Shown: positions 26,723-34,496 of the stretch, piece by piece
How the letters are laid out: every line of letters begins with the position of its first letter
How positions within the stretch are numbered: the first letter of the stretch is position 1
NCBI RefSeq assembly: GCF_041197575.1
Contig: NZ_JBDKXB010000002.1
Location: 62,001-126,000, forward strand
Reading direction: 5' to 3'
Source of the DNA: Thioalkalicoccus limnaeus
GTDB taxonomy: Bacteria; Pseudomonadota; Gammaproteobacteria; Chromatiales; Chromatiaceae
Length of the DNA stretch: 64,000 bases
Program-made: the position numbers and the translations under genes
Notes under the pieces: model-generated
The model's input: the letters and a program-made list of their open reading frames with translations, nothing else
What the model was told of the DNA's origin: nothing
Database searches by the model: none

Positions 26723-27796
26723 CTATCGATCATTGCGCCGTTCATCAGGCGTGGTATTGAGCCAGCGCACTGGGCGCATCAGGTAATAGCGAATGCGTTT
26801 GAACAAAAGCAGTAGGCCAAGCGCGATGAAGCCGATCCCGATCCAGGACTTCGGCGTGTTGAAGCTGCTGAGCAAAGCCTCGGTCGATTCCGCGACGATC
26901 GCCTCCAAGCCCTGCCCAGTGCCGCGAATCGCGCCGGCGGCGGCTTCCCCCAAGAGCAAAGACAGGTGTTTGAAGCCCGCTTCGGTCAGGGCGCCTGTCT
27001 GATCCTGAAAAAATTCCGGATTCAAACTGTAGGCGGTGATCGCGCTTCCGCCCAACCACAATTGCCAATGCGGCTTGATATATTTTTCAAAGAACACTTT
27101 GCTCGCTTTTCCGCCCTTGACGATGGCGTCGGTGAAATCCGCGAGCTGAAAAGCCTGATGACCACGTTGCGGTGTCCGACCCGCAACGCGGGCAATATCG
27201 TCCCATTGCCGAGCGGTGGGGGCGGTCACCTTGCCCACTCGAATCGCCGTATCCAGACCCAGTGAAATTCTGGCCATGTCCGGCCCCATCAAACCAACGG
27301 CAAGGACCAGATTCTCGCCGCCGGTCTCAAGCAGCCGTGCGCGCGTTGCCAGATCGCCCACGGTTTCGGTCAACTGGCGTCCGCCATTGGCCATGACCAG
27401 CGCCGCCGCGCGATCCGCGTCGCCAAGTTGATCGATTTGACGCAACAAACTCGGGTTGTTGCGCAGCATGGTCTGAAGACTCTGGCGCACCGCTGCCGCA
27501 CGCGCGGCATCGTCGGCGCCCGCCGCTAGTTTGCGACTGGCGCGCAGCTCGCGCTCCGCCGCCTCGCGCATCAGTGGCGACCGCTTGAGCGCCTCGCCGG
27601 CGTGATCCGCGTGGCGCAGCGGCGCTTGGGGCGGTAATTGGGTCATGTAGCGAATAAGATCGTCCTGCCAACGCGCCTGCGCGATCGGTGTGGTCAAGAG
27701 ACACAGCACGATCAGGAACAAAAGCACACTCAAGCGGCGCAGCGGCTGCGTTCCGCGCCATCCTCCGACAGAACACAGAAACCATCGAACGCGCAT
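26723..27796 (-). CDS. Secreted, C-terminally membrane-anchored protein
   Basis: The protein has 357 aa. It has a signal peptide (basic N-region, core LSVLLFLIVLCLLTTPIAQA), a helical Ala-rich periplasmic domain of about 250 residues, and a C-terminal transmembrane helix (about 318-337, IGIGFIALGLLLLF) with a basic cytoplasmic tail ending WLNTTPDERRNDR. This topology would let it connect the periplasmic parts of the GTPase and the 624-aa protein. No domain is recognised. A strong GGAGGTGT precedes the ATG at 27796. It lies 15 bp downstream of the 624-aa gene and about 65 bp upstream of the GTPase start. Confidence 0.72.
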   Translation of the reverse strand: MRVRWFLCSVGGWRGTQPLRRLSVLLFLIVLCLLTTPIAQARWQDDLIRYMTQLPPQAPLRHADHAGEALKRSPLMREAAERELRASRKLAAGADDAARAAAVRQSLQTMLRNNPSLLRQIDQLGDADRAAALVMANGGRQLTETVGDLATRARLLETGGENLVLAVGLMGPDMARISLGLDTAIRVGKVTAPTARQWDDIARVAGRTPQRGHQAFQLADFTDAIVKGGKASKVFFEKYIKPHWQLWLGGSAITAYSLNPEFFQDQTGALTEAGFKHLSLLLGEAAAGAIRGTGQGLEAIVAESTEALLSSFNTPKSWIGIGFIALGLLLLFKRIRYYLMRPVRWLNTTPDERRNDR

Positions 27797-27811
27797 CGAG
27801 ACACCTCCAAA

Positions 27812-29686
27812 CTAATCAATCATCGGCTCAAATAGCCACCAAGCGGCTGCATTTTGTTGCCATTCCCTTGCCGCATCAATACCCGGCATGCCGAGATCGA
27901 TACTTGCGTTCATGAGGGTTTCGAGCGCGGCGTGACGTGGCACCCCGTCGAGACGCACCAAGATTCGGGCATCGCGGCGCATATAGAAGCGCGCATGTTT
28001 TCCAACAAGCCAGCGAATCAGTTTCCGACCGTGGGGACCGGACATGCGGTGGAGATCTTGAATAACGCCGGTGATATCGAGCAAGGCATTCTCGGGTAGA
28101 CTGCGATAATCAATTTTCCGCGCCTGCTGCAAGTGGTCGCTGAGCGCCCAGGCGCGGCGCCCGATGAGACGCACGGCGCCGTGCGCGGGTCGTGCCGACT
28201 CGCGCGTGCCGTTCTTGCGTTGCAGTCGCGCCACCGGTTTCAAGGTACGCGCCGCCGCGATTACGAAGGTCAGATCGGCAATGAAGTTGAAGTAATCTCC
28301 CGCGTCCAGTTCGCGACCGTCCAAGAACTTGTTGAGCGCATAAAAAGATCCCACCAAGGGCAGCCAGGTCTCCGGGCGTTCACTCGGCGGTGGCCCGAGT
28401 TCCTTGAGCAGGACGGGGGTGTCGAGTCGTTCGTAATACCGCAAACGCTCGTCCAAAGCGAAACAAGGTGGGTAGTCATCGCCACATCGGGCTTGCGCAT
28501 CGCTTGCAATACGGTTGACCAGACGCGCACGATCCCAATCGCTCAAGCCGGAGCGCGCGATCAATTCGCGGAACAGGTATTCCGGGGCCAGGCGTATCAT
28601 GGCGCTGGCCGTTTCCAGGTCAGCGTTCGTCATGATTGCCGCCATGAGATGACGATGTTGGGCATAGGTCTCGCTGCCAGGTCCAACCAGAAGACCGATA
28701 CCCACCAACCCCCAGGCGCGCAAGACATCCTCTCCGCTTGGCAGCATCAGGAGGTCCCAGACTTCGGGGATGTGCTCGTAGATTGGAAAACAGGTGGCTG
28801 GAGCGTCATCGGATGGCACAGCATCGGCACAATGCTCCGAACGACTGACGATGCGAAAAAAATTTGGCCAAAGTTCAACGCGAAAGCGCGCGGCGAACGC
28901 CGCATCGCGGTGCAAACGGTCGCGAATGGTCGGGCTGGCGCCAAACAGATAGGCGAAAAACTCGTCGCGTTGCCGATCATCGGCAAGACCGCGCCGGTCG
29001 ATCAACGCCTCGGCCAACCAGCGATCGAAGGCCGGTTCAGCGGTGCGATCGCTCAACTCGTAAAGACGCGGGCCAAGGATCACACGTTCGTGCGCGTCGA
29101 GCGCGCAGAAAGGATCGTGATAACGCTCCAAGGTGATCAGTGCCCGTTCGATCGAGGATCGCTCCACGGCATAGGGCAGGAAAAAATCCGCCACGGCGTC
29201 ATAGCAAGTGGTGCGATCGAACAGACGGCCAAGCGCGAGCGGATCGGGTGCGCGCGCGAGCAAGCCGGCGAGTTCCGGTCGGCGCGCGAGCAGTGGCATG
29301 AGGCTGGCGTAGTTGCGCAGGCTGTTCAACCGCGCCAATGCATCGTTGCCCAGGCGCTCGTCAATCTCGAAGACGATGGCAAGATGATCGCTGTTGAGCG
29401 CGATCACCGCCTCGGCCGCCGAGCGCGACCAGCCGCCGGCGATGAGTTCGGCGGTCCAATCCGATGGAGTCCGGAGGCTGGTTGCTGCTATGTCGTTCTT
29501 GGTCTGCGGATCGGAAGCGGCGCGCTCGCTGATCGGAACCGGGGCAGCAACAGCATCAGCCGTAGTGGATTCGACCAAATCGGCTGGCCAATCTGGAAGC
29601 GGCGCTGGGTCCTTGGCGATCAGAAACCATACGCCGACGCCGATCAGCCCGATGGCAAAACCCGTGGGGATGAGAGAACGCAGCAT
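27812..29686 (-). CDS. N-terminally anchored extracytoplasmic protein, 624 aa
   Basis: An N-terminal hydrophobic segment (about 5-26, GFAIGLIGVGVWFLI) acts as signal anchor. A Pro/Ala/Ser linker follows, then about 550 residues of helical, repeat-like sequence with paired cysteines (for example TTCYDAVADFF, DPFCALD, HCAD, ATCFP, ARCGDDYPPCF), suited to disulfides in the periplasm. No family is recognised. The ATG at 29686 has GGAGAG 8 nt upstream and directly precedes the anchor; an open extension to 29782 lacks support. It is the first gene of the compact membrane/GTPase gene run, separated from the AAA gene by about 700 bp of noncoding DNA. Confidence 0.72.
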   Translation of the reverse strand: MLRSLIPTGFAIGLIGVGVWFLIAKDPAPLPDWPADLVESTTADAVAAPVPISERAASDPQTKNDIAATSLRTPSDWTAELIAGGWSRSAAEAVIALNSDHLAIVFEIDERLGNDALARLNSLRNYASLMPLLARRPELAGLLARAPDPLALGRLFDRTTCYDAVADFFLPYAVERSSIERALITLERYHDPFCALDAHERVILGPRLYELSDRTAEPAFDRWLAEALIDRRGLADDRQRDEFFAYLFGASPTIRDRLHRDAAFAARFRVELWPNFFRIVSRSEHCADAVPSDDAPATCFPIYEHIPEVWDLLMLPSGEDVLRAWGLVGIGLLVGPGSETYAQHRHLMAAIMTNADLETASAMIRLAPEYLFRELIARSGLSDWDRARLVNRIASDAQARCGDDYPPCFALDERLRYYERLDTPVLLKELGPPPSERPETWLPLVGSFYALNKFLDGRELDAGDYFNFIADLTFVIAAARTLKPVARLQRKNGTRESARPAHGAVRLIGRRAWALSDHLQQARKIDYRSLPENALLDITGVIQDLHRMSGPHGRKLIRWLVGKHARFYMRRDARILVRLDGVPRHAALETLMNASIDLGMPGIDAAREWQQNAAAWWLFEPMID

Positions 29687-29828
29687 CTGCAATGCTCTCC
29701 AGTCTCGACATGGGCTGTGAAGGGACATTTTCAGGATTGATTCCGGCGTGAATGCAACCGATCCTCTTAATGAGTATTCCAATCCTTACCGAAACTATTT
29801 TTGATCGCCTTATACGCGGAGCCCGCGA

Positions 29829-29881
29829 AATAAGCCGACCGGCCGATCTATGCGCAGAATAAGCCGCCCGGTTGATAGATG
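29829..29881. repeat. Imperfect 24-bp direct repeat, candidate operator
   Basis: AATAAGCCGACCGGCCGATC at 29829 and AATAAGCCGCCCGGTTGATA at 29858, each followed by four more bases, match at 19 of 24 positions with a 29-bp period. They lie about 145-195 bp upstream of the 624-aa start, in a position suitable for a regulator that binds the same helix face about three turns apart. Confidence 0.5.
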
Positions 29882-30045
29882 ACCTTAGTTGCTCCGTAAG
29901 CACCCCCATTTCGTGTCGCAGCCACTTCGGACTGGGCGGCCACTCTAACCGGAATACGCGCCTTTAGCTCCTAGATACAGGAGAACATTTAGATCACAGG
30001 ATCCGGTAAAGTTATCGCCGGAACGAACCACTAGACCCTTAGCGT

Positions 30046-30059
30046 GAATTCTAGAATTC
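30046..30059. repeat. 14-bp perfect palindrome GAATTCTAGAATTC
   Basis: A perfect palindrome in noncoding island DNA. It could be a small operator for a dimeric regulator. It is also a tandem of restriction-site-like hexamers, so no function can be inferred from sequence alone. Confidence 0.4.
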
Positions 30060-30381
30060 GATTATGCATCGGTTCGCGCATCCCGGGAATTCCTCTTTCC
30101 GAGTCCGTGATCTCTGTCACGCTCTTTCAGGTACCCGGAGACTCGACGTGGCGCGAGCTGACGAGACCGCCGCTGGCATCGCAAGGCCGACGTCCGAACC
30201 CAGCGGATCGACCTGTTTTCGGATTCGGAACGAACCAGCACCGCGCGCTGTGCAAGCGCCGCATCGCGGGCCGGAACGCCATCGCTGACCGGAACAGAGC
30301 GGCGCGGCCTGGCATGTTGGCGTGAGCGAAAGGCCAGTCGCGCCACGCGCCCAGACGTCGTGCGCGCCGATGAACCGGCCA

Positions 30382-32478
30382 TCACAGATCGGCGGCGAAG
30401 CCGATAGAACGGCCGGTGGCGCGCTGGCTCAGGTGGATCTCGGCGGTCAGTGCGTCGAACAGGGTCTGCGGAGTCCAGGGTGTCGCGACGAGTCGCTGAC
30501 GGCGTGCCAGGCCGGCGAAATCGCCGGGGGTCAAGTGCTCCAGCCGGGCCAGTCGCGTTTGCCACAGGGTCGGCTGCGTGAGCCGCCCGCCGCCTTGGCG
30601 CAGCGTCGCGCGAAAGAGTGTCCAGGCCTGGTCGGGGCGCAGGTAGTCGAAGCGAATCTTCAGGTCGAAGCGCCGCAAGGCGGCGGCGTCGAGCGTCTCG
30701 AGCAGATTGGTCGAGGCGATGAACAGACCATCGAACGCCTCGATCTGGGTCAGCATCTCATTGATCTGGGTGGCCTCCCAGCTGGACTGAATCATCCGGC
30801 GGTCGCGCAGAAAGCTGTCGGCCTCATCCAGCAACAGCACGGCGCCTTCGGTGTCGGCGCGGCGGAACAGGCCCGCCAGGCGCTGCTCCGTTTCCCCGAC
30901 ATAGGGGGAGAGCAGATCGGAGGCCCGTTTGATAAACAGGGGCCGCTGAAGCGTCTCGGCGAGATGGACCCCATAGGCGCTCTTTCCCGTCCCGGGCGGC
31001 CCGTAGCAGCAGATCCGCCCGCGTGGCGTGCGGCGCAGTCCGTGCTCCAGCGCCTGGAGGTCCTGGTCGGCATTCAGGCACTCGCGCCGATAGCGGAGGG
31101 GCGCGCCGGCACGCTGACGCGGCAGCGCTTCGTGGCCCATCGCTTTCAGGGTGCTGTTGAGCAGGATCTCCAAGGTCGCCTCCGCCGTCTCGGCGCACCG
31201 CTGATCGACGACGGCCGGGTTGTCGGCAGCTTGTCGCAACAGGGCCGGGGACAGGTCCGGATGCTGGGCGACGCGCCGTCGGAAGGCGCGTGAGACCGGC
31301 AGATGGCGGGTGTGGGTCTGGACCAGGCGCTCGCGCACCGCCAGCGGTGGGACGCCGACCTCGATGACCTGTGCGAAGCGCCGCAGATAGGCCTCGTCGA
31401 AACCGGCCAGGCTATTGCTCACCCAGATCGTCGGCAGCCGGTTCGATTCCAGCGCCTCGTTGATCCAGCCCTTGTTGCGCTCGGCTTGCCCCTGGGCGAC
31501 GCGGCCCTGATGGGGAAACACATCCTCCACTTCATCGAACAGGATCAGCGTCGCCGCTTGCTGGGCCAGCACGCTCTGCGCCAGGCGGTAACGGCGCAGC
31601 CGCTGGAGGCCGGTGATCGGGTCGCCCTGATCGTCGGCGCTGGGCACCGTGTGCAGCGCGCAGTTCAGCGCCGCGGCGAGCGCCCGCGCCAGTTCGGTCT
31701 TGCCGGTTCCCGGTGGCCCGTAAAACAGCAGGTTCAGCCCCGCTCGGGACCCGGCCAACAAGCGCCGCGCCAGGGCGATTTCGGCCCGTCGATGCGGAAA
31801 ATCGGCGAGCCGCAGACGGGCGGGCGGCGCCAGCGGCGTGACCTGATCGATCAGCGCCGCGACGTCCGCGATGTTTGCGGACAGCGCGTCGGCCAGCCCG
31901 TCCAACAACGTGAATTTGTCATACAGCGGCTTGCGTGGACCCGGTTCCAGTTGCAGGAGCCCGGACCGCGCGAGCACGCCCTGGCGGGCGAACGCCGCGC
32001 TGACCTGGCCTTCGGGCTCGCCGAACAGACCCGCACAGACCCGCACGGTGCCGAGGCGGTCCAAGTCACCGAAGGCCATGCCGGACAGCTTGGCCAGGCA
32101 GCGGTGAATCGTGACCAGGATCACGAAGCCCAGGATCCGGCGCTCCAGGTCGGACAGGCCCACCCGCTCGGCCAGATAGCCGAGATTCGCCTCCAGGCGC
32201 GTGCCATAGCGGCCATCGAAGGGACCCAGTTCGGCCAGGCGCTGCGCCAACTGTTGGCGCCGGTGCGCTGCGGCATTCTCGCCACTGGGCGGGGCGGACA
32301 CGCCGAGCAGGGTCATCAGGCGCTGCTCGGATGAGGTTTTCGGCAGCTTGTGCAGGAACAGGGAAAGACCGCCAGACTCGAACAGCAGCGCCAGGGCGAC
32401 GCGCGCGACGACATCGGCTTCGGCCGCGTCAGGCGGCAGAAACGGGTCCTCGGGATCAAGGAAGAACGGAAGCGGCAT
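30382..32478 (-). CDS. Tandem AAA+ ATPase
   Basis: The protein has 698 aa and is soluble. About residues 1-230 form a helical N-domain. Two AAA+ modules follow: module 1 has Walker A YGPPGTGKTE (about 253-262) and Walker B LILFDEVEDVF; module 2 has Walker A YGPPGTGKSA (about 496-505), Walker B VLLLDEADSFL and a sensor-1 ASTN. The plan is that of bacterial Cdc48-like two-ring ATPases used for protein remodelling. GGAGGG lies upstream of the ATG at 32478, and a perfect 10-bp inverted repeat lies 60 bp upstream. It shares strand with the island operon; functional membership is inferred from co-location. Confidence 0.88.
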   Translation of the reverse strand: MPLPFFLDPEDPFLPPDAAEADVVARVALALLFESGGLSLFLHKLPKTSSEQRLMTLLGVSAPPSGENAAAHRRQQLAQRLAELGPFDGRYGTRLEANLGYLAERVGLSDLERRILGFVILVTIHRCLAKLSGMAFGDLDRLGTVRVCAGLFGEPEGQVSAAFARQGVLARSGLLQLEPGPRKPLYDKFTLLDGLADALSANIADVAALIDQVTPLAPPARLRLADFPHRRAEIALARRLLAGSRAGLNLLFYGPPGTGKTELARALAAALNCALHTVPSADDQGDPITGLQRLRRYRLAQSVLAQQAATLILFDEVEDVFPHQGRVAQGQAERNKGWINEALESNRLPTIWVSNSLAGFDEAYLRRFAQVIEVGVPPLAVRERLVQTHTRHLPVSRAFRRRVAQHPDLSPALLRQAADNPAVVDQRCAETAEATLEILLNSTLKAMGHEALPRQRAGAPLRYRRECLNADQDLQALEHGLRRTPRGRICCYGPPGTGKSAYGVHLAETLQRPLFIKRASDLLSPYVGETEQRLAGLFRRADTEGAVLLLDEADSFLRDRRMIQSSWEATQINEMLTQIEAFDGLFIASTNLLETLDAAALRRFDLKIRFDYLRPDQAWTLFRATLRQGGGRLTQPTLWQTRLARLEHLTPGDFAGLARRQRLVATPWTPQTLFDALTAEIHLSQRATGRSIGFAADL

Positions 32479-32538
32479 GAAAAGGCCCTCCAGACACCCT
32501 GGCCAGCAACCCGTCTAATGAGGCGCTGGCCAAGGCGA

Positions 32539-32580
32539 AATTACCGTAATCGATAATCAATACTGACTTATACGGTAATT
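32539..32580. promoter_or_regulatory. Perfect 10-bp inverted repeat upstream of the tandem AAA gene
   Basis: AATTACCGTA (32539-32548) and TACGGTAATT (32571-32580) are exact inverted copies with 22 bp between them, in an A+T-rich patch. On the minus strand the repeat spans the expected promoter region, 60 bp ahead of the AAA start. The spacing fits two dimer half-sites or the arms of one extended operator. A regulator is not obvious in the island, so it may be encoded elsewhere. Confidence 0.7.
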
Positions 32581-33171
32581 GAGAGAACCTTAATGAGGTC
32601 TCGCGGCATCAGGGACGTGGGTTGGCCAGTCTGGCGCTGGTCCCCTTGATGACTCCGCGACCGGAAGTGTAGCACCGGCGCGGTGCCGGTCAATAGGCCC
32701 CGTGATCGCCGGTCTCGGTGGTGGGGCGCCCGCGGGGCGGGGTGCCGCGATCGGGCCGACACCGGATCCGCCGGCCGCGCATCACAGGCCGTCGCGCGCC
32801 GGAATGAAGCGGCCATCGATCCTGGCCTGAAGATCCGCGGCGATCTGGCTGACGGCGAGGTCGATCGCGTTGGCTCGGCGGATGACGCCGAGCCGCTCCG
32901 GCAGGAAGGGTCATGCGCCCCGCCGGTGGCCAGATGGCGTGTCATGTTCGGGAGGGCTCAAGATGGAAGTCGGACAGATCCACTGTGCCGCGAGCCTTGG
33001 TCTCCACCGAGTCGCTTGCCTCCCGTCTGATTCGGTCGATCACTTCGACCAAACAGTACACCTCTGTTATTTCCAGGCACACACCAGCGCACTGGCATTG
33101 CTCCAGCAGGCCCCGTCGCGGCGCAATGTGCCTAGTGGTGAGTGAGCATGCGTCGCGTGAGGCTCCCCATT
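32581..33171. other. Right-end noncoding part of the island
   Basis: No confident gene. Two short minus-strand stretches look protein-like but lack starts. One ends at 32782 and includes LGVIRRANAIDLAVSQIAA and RIDGRFIPARDGL. The other ends at 32942 and includes ITEVYCLVEVIDRIRREASD. Both may be C-terminal remnants of lost genes. From 33,171 downwards the sequence no longer matches DarT, although the darT frame stays open by chance for 34 more codons to a stop at 33067. Confidence 0.4.
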
Positions 33172-33615
33172 CTGATACACCATGCGCCAATCGACCCGGT
33201 CGAGCCTCGCGAGATCGTCGAACCACTGCGTGAACGTCGCGACCCCATGGCCGTCGGAGAACACGAACCCGACCCCACTTTCGCGAATGGACTGCGCGGA
33301 AGACACCAGATAGATCAGTGGTGTCTGTCCTTCAGTGTATCCCGGCACGCGCCCGGTCTTCAGGTTCAACATCATCGGCGACAGGTAGCCGAAGTAGAAG
33401 GACACGTAATCATGGATGGTGCCGCCCGGGCCGCACGCAATGCGTCGCAGATGCCGCGTATCCTGAATCCGCTCATTGTGGATCGTGCGATAGGCTAGGC
33501 CATCGTCAGGCCAATGGTTGGGTGCGTACACGCCTCCGCGATCCAAGCAGCCTTTCAGGTTGTCGATGTGCATCAAACGGTAGAGCGGCGTGGGATGCGG
33601 GATGGGGCCAGGCAT
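33172..33615 (-). pseudogene. darT: darT 5' fragment (codons 1-148)
   Basis: It encodes the N-terminal two-thirds of DarT (DUF4433 ADP-ribosyltransferase): LYRLMHIDNLKGCLDRGGVY, IHDYVSFYFGYLSPMML, TPLIYLVSSAQSIRESGVGF and VFSDGHGVATFTQWFDDLA. These include the NAD-binding blocks. Similarity stops exactly after VDWRMVYQ, where the C-terminal fragment at 13,479 resumes with RYWADN. The catalytic Glu motif is therefore absent here. Its ATG overlaps the kwaB stop by one base (TGATG), so darT belonged to the same operon as kwaAB. Confidence 0.92.
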
Positions 33616-34496
33616 CAGTCGGCCTCCCGCCTCGAATTGGTCTCGTAGAGCGTGTTCGTAATGGCGCCTCTGAAGATTTCCTCGTTCAGAAACTGCAAGA
33701 GCTTCTTGGCTGCCGTCTTGTCCGCCGGGAAGAGGATTCTGTCCGCGGCGACTCGAATCTCGACGTCGTATCCGCTCGAGCGGGCTTGGATCTGGCTTGC
33801 CGTGTATTCATCGAGCACGCCGGAGTCCCGCAACATGGCGAATCGCTTGCGAAACCACTGATTGGCGCCTGTCGCCAACGCGCCCGCGTCCTCGGGGTCG
33901 AGCAGGTCGTGATGCAGAACCTCCCGGATCTCCTGCTCCGATGCCTCCTCGTAATAATTAGCCAGCGGTAGGAAGGTGTTCACGGTTCGAAAGCTGCGGA
34001 ACAGCAGCTTGAACTCGGTGGGAAGGTAGATCGCGCTCAGCTTGTCGGCGAGCGTCAGCCCGGGGCGGGCCGTGGTTTCGTAGGTATCATTCGTAAGGAA
34101 CAGAAAGCGGCCTGGGCGGATGACATGCGAACGGCTGAAGTTCTGGAACAGGATGAGCTCGTTGTCTTCGGCATCGCGGGCGAACGCGACAAGGCCCTTC
34201 GTGACATCGAGCAGCGCGTCATCATGCGTGATCGTAGCGAAATCGGCCGCGCTGTGGCTGTTCTCGCCGGCGAGCCAGGCCGGCAGTTGATAGCCCGCCA
34301 AGCGGAAACACTCGTGCGCCTCCGGCTGATAACCGGCGTTGAACTCGATCTCCAGCACGCCATCCACGAAGGCGTCGTACTGTTGCTGCCAGGTCTCCGC
34401 GAGCGTGTTCTGCAAGCCCTGATGCAGCGGCACGCGCAGTAGGCGATATCGACCTGCTTGCTTGGCGATCGCGGCAAGCTGGAAGTTATCAATCAT
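33615..34496 (-). CDS. kwaB: Kiwa antiphage protein KwaB (DUF4868)
   Basis: The protein has 293 aa and is soluble. It has the DUF4868 pattern: an acidic N-terminal region, ELILFQNFSRSHVIRPGRFL, LADKLSAIYLPTEFKLLFRS, NTFLPLANYYEEASEQEI and a basic C-terminal part. In Kiwa, KwaB is the DNA-binding effector that works with the membrane protein KwaA on phage infection. The ATG at 34496 has AGGGGGAA upstream, and the start lies inside the kwaA 3' end (8-nt overlap). The following darT starts at the kwaB stop. The gene appears intact. Confidence 0.82.
   Translation of the reverse strand: MIDNFQLAAIAKQAGRYRLLRVPLHQGLQNTLAETWQQQYDAFVDGVLEIEFNAGYQPEAHECFRLAGYQLPAWLAGENSHSAADFATITHDDALLDVTKGLVAFARDAEDNELILFQNFSRSHVIRPGRFLFLTNDTYETTARPGLTLADKLSAIYLPTEFKLLFRSFRTVNTFLPLANYYEEASEQEIREVLHHDLLDPEDAGALATGANQWFRKRFAMLRDSGVLDEYTASQIQARSSGYDVEIRVAADRILFPADKTAAKKLLQFLNEEIFRGAITNTLYETNSRREAD

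Larger units (their letters stand above)
29687..30381. other. 695-bp noncoding region upstream of the membrane/GTPase operon
   Basis: No convincing gene in either direction; the open frames here lack protein-like composition. The part next to the 624-aa gene is relatively A+T-rich and is the natural place for that operon's promoter. It contains a pair of 24-bp direct repeats and a 14-bp palindrome, listed separately. Its size separates the tandem AAA ATPase from the rest, so the two may be transcribed independently. Confidence 0.5.
13480..33176. mobile_element. 19.7 kb island interrupting darT
   Basis: The two parts of darT lie on the same strand in the correct order on either side of this segment. 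The pentamer CTGAT sits at both junctions (13480-13484 and 33172-33176), compatible with a 5-bp target duplication. The interior holds a tandem AAA ATPase, a GTPase, several membrane proteins and a giant NTPase. I found no terminal inverted repeats and no transposase, integrase or resolvase. The left end also cuts a phosphoribosyltransferase frame. Insertion is supported by the reconstruction; the mechanism is unknown, and a five-base match could be microhomology or chance. Confidence 0.75.

Noticed and set aside
28133..29740. A 535-codon plus-strand open frame opposite the 624-aa membrane-protein gene
   Set aside because: It is antisense to a gene with a clear membrane anchor, ribosome-binding site and operon context. 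Its translation lacks protein-like patterning and is typical of mirror frames in this base composition.
30046..30059. The GAATTCTAGAATTC palindrome as a cloning or adaptor artefact
   Set aside because: No vector or adaptor sequence flanks it and the surrounding DNA is continuous with the island, so there is no reason to call it an artefact.
13480..33176. Classical transposon ends (terminal inverted repeats) for the island
   Set aside because: I compared the first bases inward from both CTGAT copies and found no convincing inverted repeat, Tn7-like terminal TGT/ACA or Tn3-like GGGG end. No transposase or integrase is present either. The mechanism is left open.
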